Source of the DNA: Acidobacteriota bacterium
GTDB taxonomy: Bacteria > Acidobacteriota > Thermoanaerobaculia > Multivoradales > SZUA-115
Direction of reading: 5' to 3'
Length of the DNA: 64,000 bases
Assembly: GCA_024277255.1 (NCBI GenBank)
Contig: JAJRVQ010000179.1
Coordinates: 30,436-94,435 of the forward strand
The translations under genes and the position numbers were made by a program. Shown here piece by piece: positions 55,533-64,000 of the stretch; within the stretch, counting starts at the first letter, position 1; every line of letters begins with the position of its first letter. The notes below the pieces were generated by a model. The model worked only from the letters and a program-made list of their open reading frames with translations, did no database searches and had not been told where the DNA came from.

Positions 55533-58500
55533 ATGATGAAAGCAGTTGCGTTCAAGACAGTGTGGAGCAGGTGGCTCCAATCCGTGGTGACATCGTTCTT
55601 GCTGGCCATCGCCTTGTTGGCCTCCCCGGCACTGGCGGCGGATTCGCAGGCGCCGGCGATCGCGGTCACCGAGAACGGTGTGGCGCTGGCCGACGGAGCA
55701 CTGTTTGCCCGCGCGGTGACGCCAGAAGTTGTGGTCACCGACAACGTGCAGGTGGCCACGGTGGAGATCCTGCTGGACGGACTGCCTTTCGTCGCGGCCA
55801 CGCCGGTGACTGCGGACGGCGACCATCTGCTGGCGGTCAGCGCCACCGACACGGCGGGCAACGCCGCTGCGTTACTGCTCTCTTTCACCATTGACACCCT
55901 GGCCCCGGCTTGGGGCGGGCTTGCTCCGTCTGATGGCGCGGTCAGTGCCGAGGCGGCAGTGACCCTGGTGGGGCAGGTCAGTGGTGCGACCTCGTTGAGC
56001 GTCAACGGTGCGGCGGTGGCTCTGGTGGGGGAGAGCTTCTCGGCCGGCCCCTACCCACTGGTCGAAGGGGCCAACCCCTTCACCCTGATCGCCACCGACG
56101 AGGCCGGCAATCAGGCGGTGCGCTCGATCACCCTGCACCGCGACAGCACGCCACCGGTGGTGGCGATCAGCCAGCCGGTCGCCGGTGCCCTGGTTTCGAC
56201 TCCGGCGCTCACCGTCTCGGGTACGGCCGGCGACGCCCACCTCAGCACGGTGCTCGTCTCGGGCACCGCCGCGACGCTTTCGGCCGCCACCTTCACCGCC
56301 CAGCAAGTGCCGCTCTCCGAGGGGGCCAACACAGTGCGGGCGGTGGCCACCGACGCCGCCGGCCACCAGGTGAGCGCCGAGATCTCCGTGGTGCTCGACA
56401 CCCTTGCGCCCACCCTTACGATCACCGAACCGGCCCCCGGCACCGTGGTGCCCGATGCCACCTTCACCCTTCGCGGCAGGGCGCTGGATCCCCATCTCGA
56501 TCGCGTCGAGGTCAACGGCGTTGCGGCCACACTCAGCGGTAGCACCTTCTCGCACACGGTGAGTCTCTCCGCCGGCGCCAACCTCTTCCCCGTGCGCGCC
56601 TTCGACCAGCTGGGCGCCAGCTCGCAAGCTACCGTCACCGTGGTGCGCGACGCGGCGGCCCCGGCGGTGAGACTCCTCTCGCCGGCCGAGGGAGCCGTTC
56701 TGGCAACCACCTCGACGGCGGCCAGCGGCACCGTCACTCCGGCTTCCGGGCAGAGCTTGAGCGCACTGAGCGTGACGGTCAACGGCATCGCGGCCACGGT
56801 GGCGGCGGACGGCACCTTCACTGCCAGCTCGATCCCCCTGGCCGAAGGCAGCAACCGATTGATCGCACGGGCGCTAGACAGCGCCGGCACGGCGGGCGTG
56901 CACAGCCTCCTCGTCGAGCGCGACACCGTGGCTCCCCGCTGGTTGTCCTCGCTGCCCGCCGGCGGTGCGGCGGCGGTGGCGGTGGAGAGCCGTTTCGAAG
57001 TGCTGCTCAGCGAACCGCTGCTAGCGGCCTCGCTCAACACCGCCGGCGCCTGGCGGCTCGAAACCTCCGCCGGCCAGGCGATCGCGGCCTCCGCCAGTCA
57101 GGTCGCCACGGCGCAGGGCGAGGAGTGGCTGATCCTCCAGCCCTCGGCGCCACTGCCGGCCGAAAGCGCCCTGCGCCTCGTCCTCACCACGGCTCTCACC
57201 GATCCGGCCGGCAACGCCCTGGCCAATCCTGTGACCTTGAGCTTCACCACCGCCGACGCCTCGGCGCCGCCGGCTCCGACTCTGGCCTCCGTACCCGGCT
57301 ACCTCTGTGCCAGCAGCTGGACGCTCACCGGCACCAGCGAGGCCGGAGCCACGGTCACCGTGCGCGGCGGCGCCTCGACCGTCCACACTACGGCGGGTAG
57401 CGACGGGGCCTTCACCATCGAGGTGCCGCTGATCCCCGAGGCGCTCAACCGGCTCTCGGTGAACGCCACTGACGCGGCGGGCAACCTCTCTGCGACCGCC
57501 ACTGCGGAACTGATTCACGATTGCCGCTCACCCGAGGTCACCGGCTCCAGCCGCGACGGCGACACCTTCACCGTCACCTTCAGCGAAGCGATCGCACCGG
57601 GTAGCCTCGCCGGCGCTTTCACCTTGCGAGACGACGCCGGCCCGTTGAGCCTGGGAGCGGTGCAAACGCAAGCGGGCGACACCGCCGCCAGCTTCACCGC
57701 CACGCCGGATCCCAGCTCGACGGCGCTCGAACTCACCGTCTCGACCGCCGTCAAGGATCTGGCCGGCAACGCCCTGGCCTATCCCTACACGGCGATGTTC
57801 GGCGATCTGGTGCCGTCGAGTTTCATCCGCGGTACGGTACTCGACGACGCCACCGGCCGGCCGCTTGCCGGGACGAGTGTCGAGCTGTTGGTCAGCGATG
57901 GCATCGCGCCGCCGCCGCCGGCTCCACGGCAGACCAGCGGGCCAGACGGTCGCTTTTCTCTGCCTCTGCTCAGCGGCAATCACCTCATCGCCTTTCTGCG
58001 CCCGGGCTACACGCCGGTGCTGCGCACGGTGACGCTGGCCTCGGGCGCCGGCTTGGATCTGTTCGATCCTCGCTTGACGCCGCTGGCTCCGAGCCAGCAG
58101 ATCGGCAGCGGCGCGGCGACCTTGGCCGGCGGCGGCGCCAGCTTGGTGCTGCCGGCCGGTGCCTTGAGTGGCACGACGACCGGCTCGGTGACGACTCTCT
58201 CAGAGCAGGCCTTGCCGGCTCGGCTGCCCTACGCCTGGTCGCCGCGCGGCGCGGTGTGGATCGACCTGGCCGGTGCACCGCTGGCCACCGCCGCCACCTT
58301 GACTTTGCCGGTCGAGGCGGCGGCCGGGACCAACCTGGCGCTGGTCCACCTCGACCTGGCGACTCTCCAGTGGCGGGTTGTCGATCTGGCCTCGGTCGTC
58401 ACCGACAGCACCACTGGCGCCAACCAAGTGACTCTTGCCGCCGACGGCGAAGGCGGCTGGGCGGCGGTCGAGGCGGACACCGGTCTCTTCGCCCCGCCAC

Positions 58501-61500
58501 CGGCTTCGCCCGGCGGCGTTCTGGCCTCCTCGGCCGCGCCGCTCGGCACGGAGGTTCTCAGCGCCGCCCTCACCTTCAACCCGGAGCAGGTACTGGCCGC
58601 GCAGACTAGCCAGGCGACGGCCCTCTACACCCTCGATCCGGCGCAAGGCGGCGAGGCCCCCAGTGGTCTGGAGCTGACCCTGGTGATCCAGGAGGAGCTA
58701 CAACTGCTCGACGGCACCACCCGGCGTGAAGTTCCCTTCTCGGCCGACCTGACCCTCTACCGCTCCCCGGCCGGTGAGGCCCGTTCGCTCTTCTCCCTGC
58801 GGCCTTCGGCCAAGGCGCAGCTGCTGCCGCTGGCCTTGGGTTCTGAAGATGTCGTGGTGCGCGGTTACGATCGCGCCACCCTGGCCGGCAATGTCCTGGG
58901 GCCCAGCGGCGGCACCGTCACCTCCCCCGAAGGGGACCGGGTGGATATTCCGGCCACGGCGCTGGCCGCTTCGACCGCGGTGGGGCTCACCCGGCTGGCG
59001 GCCAGTGATCTGCCGGCACCGCTGCCGGCGGGTAGCGCACTGATCGGCGTGCTCTCGCTGGACTTGGGCGGCGCCACCCTGGCGCTGCCGGCGAGCCTGA
59101 CCTACGAATTGGGCAGCGCGCCCGCGGCGGGCGAGCGGGGTCTTCTGCTGGCCACCCTCGAGCTGGCTGGCGAGGTGCTCTACCGTCCGGTGGCCGTGCT
59201 GACGGCCACCGCCAGCGGTTGGGTGAGCGCCGCTCTCGACCCCAGCGACCTCCCCCTCGTTGGGGTCGAGAGCGGTGGCCTCTTCGTCTTCGTGCGGCTG
59301 ACCCAGGATGTCGGCTACCTGCGCGGCGACGTCCTGGCGGCCGGCGGCGCCGGCGTCTCGGGGGCGGTGGTGCGCGGCGACACGGTGGACTGGGTCCAGC
59401 TCAGCAGCGGTGGGGGCAGTTACGCTCTGCCGGTCTTGCTGGGGGCTGTGACCGCCAGCGCCGAAGATCCCCTCTCCGGCAACGCCGGTTCTGCCGCCGC
59501 CACCGTGGCGAGCGCCGAGGAGCGGGTCGATCTCGACATCCAGCTTGCCGTCACCGGTCCGCGGCTGCTCAGCTCGGTGCCTTTCGACGGCGAGACCGGC
59601 GTGCTTCCCGGCATCGCCCCCAGTCTCACCTTCAGCGAGCCGGTCGAGGCAGCCAGCTTGGTGGGTGGCTTGCGGCTACTCGAAGGGGGCCGGCCGGTGG
59701 CGATCACCTTCCAGGTGAGCGGCTCGGTGGTCACCGTCACCCCGGTGAGCAGCCTCAAACCCAACACCCTCTATGAACTCTCCCTCACCGCCATCGTGCG
59801 CGACTTGACCGGCAACGCCGCCACGGAGGCCACCGTCGCCTTCACCACCCGCGGTTATGGGGTGGCCGACGGGGTCGAGGCACGGCGCATCTTCCCCATC
59901 GCCCCCGACGGCTCGGGAATGGCGCGGATCGAGGGCTTGAGCGGTGCGGTGCCAGCCGGTGCCGACGTGGTGGTTGAAAACCTCGCTACCGCCCAAACCG
60001 CGAGTGTCCAGGCCGGCGCCATCGACGGCTCGTTCACCCTCTCCCTGCCGGCCACCCTCGATGACGAGTTGCTGGCCCACATCTTCGTCAATGGCGGCAA
60101 CGAGATCGTCGTCGAGCTGGGCCCCTACATGAGCGCCGACAAGAAATCGGCCTGGATCAGCGAACGCTCGGCGACCTTCTTCACGGTCGAAGGCATGGGG
60201 GTCACCCTCGCCGCCAACACCTTCGAGCAGCCCACCTGGGTGCGCGTCGAGATGGACGCGGTGGCGGTCACCAACCCGCCCGCTCCAGCGGTTCAAAACA
60301 CCCAGCCGATCGCCGCCTTTAACCTCGACTTCGGCGGCCAAGAGGCGCGCAAACGGGTGGGGGTGACCCTGCCGGTCCCCTCCGGTCTGGCCAACCCGCC
60401 GGGCGCCGGCGACGTGCTGCTGCTCAACCGCAAGGTGGAGTTCTTGGGCCAGCCCAAGTGGATGATGATGACCTTGATGCGTGTCGAGGACGGCCGTCTA
60501 ACGAGTGCCCCTCTCGCAACCTCGGGAAGCTCCGCACCGGCCTCCTCGGCACCTTTTTTGACCGCTTCGGCCGAGGGTCCGGCGGTCACCGCCGGCCAGC
60601 CGCTAGCGCTGACCAAGGCCAACGTCTCTTCGATCTTCGGCGGGCCGATCCAGTTCTTCACCCCCGACGCCACCATTCCGGGCCAGTACCAGGTGGCCAG
60701 CCAGAGCCAGCTCGGGGTGATCGCCGCCTCTTTGGCCTGGGACTACGACGTCGGCATGACCACCGGGGTCAACGGCGTGATCTCGGCCTTCAACGGCTTG
60801 ATCGCCGATCTGCTCTCAGCCAACGCCATCTGGATTCCGAGCCTGCTCGGCCAAGACTTCCCGCTCACCGTCTATGATCTCTCGACCGGCTACGAAGTGT
60901 TCAGCGTGACTTTCCCCTTCGCGCCGGCGGTGATCGGCGGGGCGGGCGACATCCCGCTGATCACCCCCAACGCCTTCGCCAACTCGGTGGCGCCGCTGCC
61001 CATTTCGGGCCGGCCGCTGCGCATCCTGCCCTTCTTCGCACCGCTGGCCGGAGAGCGGGCGCTGGATGTGGAGATCGGCGTGGCGCCGTTGGCCGGTGGC
61101 GGCTTCCAAGTCACCGGCGGCGCGGGGGCGGCAGCGGGGGATGTAGAAGTGCGCCTCCTGGGGCTCGACGACGCGATCGATCTGAGAACCCGCAGCAGTG
61201 CCGGCGGCGCCTTCAGCCTCACCGCCGCCAGCGCGCTGGCCGGCCGGCGCTACCTGCTGGCGGTGGGCGCGACGATCGAGTCGGACGCAGCGCTCGAACT
61301 GGGGTTCAGCGAGCCGCTGGCCACCGGTTTTGCCGGCCTGGAAGTGCGCGACGCGCTGGGCAACTCGGTCGAACCGCGCATCGAAAACATCGATGGCCGC
61401 GGCGCCGTGCGCCTCACCCCGCAACCGGCCTGGCACGCCGGCGAAAGCTACACCCTCCACCTCGGCCCGCAGCTGGCCGACCCGGCCGGTGAGGCGTGGG

Positions 61501-64000
61501 GCGAGACGCTGGACATCGAATTCAAGATCGCCTCCAGCACCCCGGTCGGCCTCTTCGCCCTGAACGAGGTGCGCGAGGTGGCGCGGCTGGGCAGTTATCT
61601 CTTCGTCGCTGGCGGCTCGCAGGGTCTCTTCGTCCTCGATGCGCGCGACCCGAGAAACCCGGTCAACGCCATGCCGGGCGGCCTCGTCTTCCGCTGCCCG
61701 GGCAACGGGCCGGCGGGCAGCAACGGGCTGCAAGTCCACGCCGTGACGCTCGATCCGCACGGCCGCCTCTTCGTCGGCTGCGGCGGGGTGGACGGCTCGG
61801 CGCAGCTGCGCATCTATGATCCGCAAGCGCTGCTGGCGGCGGTCGCGTCGGGAGAGAGCGACGCCTTGACCTTGCGCGAGATCTTCTTCGCCGGCTCGAC
61901 CCTGGTCGCCGACGGCTTCAACGTCCAGAACCCCAGCAGCGGTGTCTTGGGCACCAACCTGCCCGAGGGCATCGCCCGCAAGGTGGCGATCCTCTCCAAC
62001 GACAAGAGCTTCCGCCTCTACCGCGATTCCCTGCCGGTCGGCTACACCCTGACCCCCACCACACCGCCGCCCTTGGGCACCGAGTACACGGTGACGGTCA
62101 CCGGCCCGCCCGGCGCGGCGGGCAACGGCGGCACCGGCATCCACCCGGTCAGCCTACGTGCGGCCAGCCGTGGCCTCCACCAGCGGGTGGACGCCGGACC
62201 CTCCGGCGCCTTCTCGATCGCGCTGACCGTGCGCTCGGGCGACGCCGTCGATCTGCTGGTCAACGCCGACAGCCTGGCCTACGTGCTGCTGGCCGGAGCC
62301 GGCGTGGGGCTGGCCGAGGTGAGCGGCTTCTACCGCCAGGACCTCGAAGAGCCCGGCCAGATCCTCGCCGATGTCTTGACCTACTACAGCGGCTTCTACA
62401 ACGGCGAGCCCGACCCGGCACTGTTGATCTGCGACCAGCCGCTCGGCTTTGCCGCCCCGGCGATGGTCGATATGGCCCCACTGTTTGACGCCGCCAACCC
62501 CCACCCGATCACCCTCGCGGCCCTGTTTGGCCCCAAGGGGCCGATGATCCTCGAAAGCCAGGTGGCCAACGCCTCCGACTTCACCTTCCTTTCCTCGGAA
62601 TGCACCGGCCCTCCCAACGCCTTCGGTCTCGAATCGGTCCAACACTACCCCTTCGACTTCGACGGCGACGGTCTCTATGCGGCCGGTGAGTACGGCGACT
62701 ATCTGCTGGTGGGCCACGTCACCCAGGGAGTGATCGTCATCGACGTCACCGACCGCGCCCAGCCGCGCACCGTGGGAGTGATCCCCATGCCGGGCAGCGG
62801 CACGGCGGCCGACATCACCGTCGATCGCCAGGCGCGGCGGCTGTGGGTCAGCGGTGACGACGACGGCCTCTTCGCGGTCGACTTCGACGCGCCGCCGAGC
62901 CTGCTGGCCCACGACGCCAACCTCGACGGCATCGACGACCGGGTTCTCGAAGAGATCCCGCTGGCCGGCGGCACCAAGATCCCGCCTCTGGTCGCCAATG
63001 AACTCGGCCTGGTGTGGGCCGGCGGGCTGAACCACGGTCTGACGGCGGTGGCCACTCACGGCCCGCGGCTGGCGGCGGTGACGGCGAGCGCCGACGGCGA
63101 GTTGCGCGCGGTGACCAAGCTCGCCCCCTTCGGGGTGCCCACGGCAAGCGAGGGGACTGCGGCGAACTCGACGGCGAACTCGACCGCAAACTCGACGGCC
63201 GCCTCGCCGCTGCTCTCCAAGGCAGACTTCTTCAAGGAACAAATCCTCAAGGCCCAGCCCGGCGACGAGCTGCCCGGCACCTTCCGGGTGCTGGCGGCGC
63301 TTCCCGGCTTCGTCGGCTCCGAGATCCGCCTCGACGTGATGAGCCTGGCGGCCGGCGGTGCCCCGATGGCCTCGCCCTTCGTCAGCTCCGCCTCGCTGCC
63401 CTCCAACCTGCCCAAGGTCCAGCTCACCGGCAACGCCGGTCTCTTGCTGCAACGCCAGAGTGACAATCCGCTCGAAACCGGGTACAACCTCTACCTATCC
63501 GAGCAGGTCGCCGTGCTCGCCGACCTGCGGGCGGCGCGCGGCTACGCCGGCACCAACGCCGAGCTTCAGATCTGCCGGCGCTGCGATCAGGCGGCGGCCG
63601 GGGTCGATCCGCAAGCGCGCGAGCTGCTCTCGGGCTCGCGCATCGCGGTGGGCTTCCCGCCGGCACTGAAGGCGCAACTCTCCGGCCTCTATGACGAGGC
63701 GCAGCTCGAAGCCGCCACTCTGGAGACTTCCAGCGTGCGCTGGGACCATTCGCCCTCTGTGCTTCAGGAGCCGCTCAATAACCCCTCGCACGCGGTGGGC
63801 GGCGAGGCGGCGGCCGGGACCCTCTTGGCCACCGGCGAGCACACCTACGAGACGGTCGATCTCACCATCGCCGGCCGGCGCTTTGACTTCGAGCTGCGCC
63901 GCACCTACCGCAGCGGCTCGATCGGCCCGAGCCCCGGCGCCCTGTCGCTGGGGCCGGGCTGGGAAATCGCCCTGGGCCGTCGTCTGCGCCCCCTTCCCGA
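55533..64000 (+). CDS. Giant secreted protein: Ig-like repeats, LVIVD-like propeller repeats, leading into an RHS/DUF6531-like region (open at right edge)
   Basis: Open frame from ATG 55461 (better start 55533/55536 after GGGAG) to window end. Signal peptide MKAVAFKTVWSRWLQSVVTSFLLAIALLASPALAAD; repeated DTLAP..I Ig-like motifs; GSYLFVAGGSQGLFVLDARDPRNPV and GDYLLVGHVTQGVIVIDVTDRAQPRTVG; FDFELRRTYRSGSIGPSPGALSLGPGWEIALGRRLRPLP. Confidence 0.85.
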   Translation, partial: MMKAVAFKTVWSRWLQSVVTSFLLAIALLASPALAADSQAPAIAVTENGVALADGALFARAVTPEVVVTDNVQVATVEILLDGLPFVAATPVTADGDHLLAVSATDTAGNAAALLLSFTIDTLAPAWGGLAPSDGAVSAEAAVTLVGQVSGATSLSVNGAAVALVGESFSAGPYPLVEGANPFTLIATDEAGNQAVRSITLHRDSTPPVVAISQPVAGALVSTPALTVSGTAGDAHLSTVLVSGTAATLSAATFTAQQVPLSEGANTVRAVATDAAGHQVSAEISVVLDTLAPTLTITEPAPGTVVPDATFTLRGRALDPHLDRVEVNGVAATLSGSTFSHTVSLSAGANLFPVRAFDQLGASSQATVTVVRDAAAPAVRLLSPAEGAVLATTSTAASGTVTPASGQSLSALSVTVNGIAATVAADGTFTASSIPLAEGSNRLIARALDSAGTAGVHSLLVERDTVAPRWLSSLPAGGAAAVAVESRFEVLLSEPLLAASLNTAGAWRLETSAGQAIAASASQVATAQGEEWLILQPSAPLPAESALRLVLTTALTDPAGNALANPVTLSFTTADASAPPAPTLASVPGYLCASSWTLTGTSEAGATVTVRGGASTVHTTAGSDGAFTIEVPLIPEALNRLSVNATDAAGNLSATATAELIHDCRSPEVTGSSRDGDTFTVTFSEAIAPGSLAGAFTLRDDAGPLSLGAVQTQAGDTAASFTATPDPSSTALELTVSTAVKDLAGNALAYPYTAMFGDLVPSSFIRGTVLDDATGRPLAGTSVELLVSDGIAPPPPAPRQTSGPDGRFSLPLLSGNHLIAFLRPGYTPVLRTVTLASGAGLDLFDPRLTPLAPSQQIGSGAATLAGGGASLVLPAGALSGTTTGSVTTLSEQALPARLPYAWSPRGAVWIDLAGAPLATAATLTLPVEAAAGTNLALVHLDLATLQWRVVDLASVVTDSTTGANQVTLAADGEGGWAAVEADTGLFAPPPASPGGVLASSAAPLGTEVLSAALTFNPEQVLAAQTSQATALYTLDPAQGGEAPSGLELTLVIQEELQLLDGTTRREVPFSADLTLYRSPAGEARSLFSLRPSAKAQLLPLALGSEDVVVRGYDRATLAGNVLGPSGGTVTSPEGDRVDIPATALAASTAVGLTRLAASDLPAPLPAGSALIGVLSLDLGGATLALPASLTYELGSAPAAGERGLLLATLELAGEVLYRPVAVLTATASGWVSAALDPSDLPLVGVESGGLFVFVRLTQDVGYLRGDVLAAGGAGVSGAVVRGDTVDWVQLSSGGGSYALPVLLGAVTASAEDPLSGNAGSAAATVASAEERVDLDIQLAVTGPRLLSSVPFDGETGVLPGIAPSLTFSEPVEAASLVGGLRLLEGGRPVAITFQVSGSVVTVTPVSSLKPNTLYELSLTAIVRDLTGNAATEATVAFTTRGYGVADGVEARRIFPIAPDGSGMARIEGLSGAVPAGADVVVENLATAQTASVQAGAIDGSFTLSLPATLDDELLAHIFVNGGNEIVVELGPYMSADKKSAWISERSATFFTVEGMGVTLAANTFEQPTWVRVEMDAVAVTNPPAPAVQNTQPIAAFNLDFGGQEARKRVGVTLPVPSGLANPPGAGDVLLLNRKVEFLGQPKWMMMTLMRVEDGRLTSAPLATSGSSAPASSAPFLTASAEGPAVTAGQPLALTKANVSSIFGGPIQFFTPDATIPGQYQVASQSQLGVIAASLAWDYDVGMTTGVNGVISAFNGLIADLLSANAIWIPSLLGQDFPLTVYDLSTGYEVFSVTFPFAPAVIGGAGDIPLITPNAFANSVAPLPISGRPLRILPFFAPLAGERALDVEIGVAPLAGGGFQVTGGAGAAAGDVEVRLLGLDDAIDLRTRSSAGGAFSLTAASALAGRRYLLAVGATIESDAALELGFSEPLATGFAGLEVRDALGNSVEPRIENIDGRGAVRLTPQPAWHAGESYTLHLGPQLADPAGEAWGETLDIEFKIASSTPVGLFALNEVREVARLGSYLFVAGGSQGLFVLDARDPRNPVNAMPGGLVFRCPGNGPAGSNGLQVHAVTLDPHGRLFVGCGGVDGSAQLRIYDPQALLAAVASGESDALTLREIFFAGSTLVADGFNVQNPSSGVLGTNLPEGIARKVAILSNDKSFRLYRDSLPVGYTLTPTTPPPLGTEYTVTVTGPPGAAGNGGTGIHPVSLRAASRGLHQRVDAGPSGAFSIALTVRSGDAVDLLVNADSLAYVLLAGAGVGLAEVSGFYRQDLEEPGQILADVLTYYSGFYNGEPDPALLICDQPLGFAAPAMVDMAPLFDAANPHPITLAALFGPKGPMILESQVANASDFTFLSSECTGPPNAFGLESVQHYPFDFDGDGLYAAGEYGDYLLVGHVTQGVIVIDVTDRAQPRTVGVIPMPGSGTAADITVDRQARRLWVSGDDDGLFAVDFDAPPSLLAHDANLDGIDDRVLEEIPLAGGTKIPPLVANELGLVWAGGLNHGLTAVATHGPRLAAVTASADGELRAVTKLAPFGVPTASEGTAANSTANSTANSTAASPLLSKADFFKEQILKAQPGDELPGTFRVLAALPGFVGSEIRLDVMSLAAGGAPMASPFVSSASLPSNLPKVQLTGNAGLLLQRQSDNPLETGYNLYLSEQVAVLADLRAARGYAGTNAELQICRRCDQAAAGVDPQARELLSGSRIAVGFPPALKAQLSGLYDEAQLEAATLETSSVRWDHSPSVLQEPLNNPSHAVGGEAAAGTLLATGEHTYETVDLTIAGRRFDFELRRTYRSGSIGPSPGALSLGPGWEIALGRRLRPLP
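63162..63197. repeat. 12-bp in-frame tandem repeat encoding (ANST)n
   Basis: gcgaactcgacg gcgaactcgacc gcaaactcgacg. Confidence 0.85.

Noticed and set aside
54258-55826. 522-aa minus-strand ORF across the junction of the giant genes
   Set aside because: Antisense of Gly/Ala-rich coding sequence; spans two well-supported plus-strand genes.
60816-63452. Minus-strand ORFs of 442 and 432 aa inside the second giant gene
   Set aside because: Shadow ORFs; the plus frame stays open from 55461 to the window end with consistent domain motifs.
1-64000. Search for CRISPR arrays, tRNA/rRNA genes, transposases or integrases
   Set aside because: None recognised by eye; small or diverged tRNAs could be missed without a covariance model scan.

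Overview
High-GC bacterial chromosomal window, gene-dense, with domain content typical of Acidobacteriota-like genomes (inference from GWxTD/VWA proteins, DUF4388/GAF proteins and very large CnaB/RHS proteins). From left to right: (1) a Pho module on the minus strand (pstB partial, phoU, phoR, phoB) with two 11-bp-phased direct-repeat elements that look like Pho boxes; (2) a YhaM-like exoribonuclease; (3) a complete minus-strand chemosensory operon (cheB, cheR, cheW, MCP, a small PstS-like periplasmic binding protein, a 52-aa beta-barrel C-terminus-like ORF, cheA, cheD, a coiled-coil/GAF protein, a lone CheY-like receiver), with divergent GAF and DUF4388/GAF genes; (4) a GWxTD+VWA secreted protein, a rhomboid protease, and a 1060-aa STAND-type ATPase/TPR protein with an unusual start region; (5) an unknown protein coupled to xseA-xseB, a FadB/FadJ-like protein and a penicillin acylase; (6) an MFP plus two tandem RND permeases; (7) a sulfatase-like lipoprotein, alpha/beta hydrolase, zinc-ribbon rhomboid, JAMM peptidase and MoeB/ThiF-rhodanese; (8) a locally less GC-rich gap followed by two giant secreted-protein genes back to back (about 3300 aa, and at least 2800 aa running off the window into an RHS/DUF6531 region). 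No rRNA, tRNA, CRISPR array, transposase or integrase was recognised. All calls are by eye from motifs; no database search was run.
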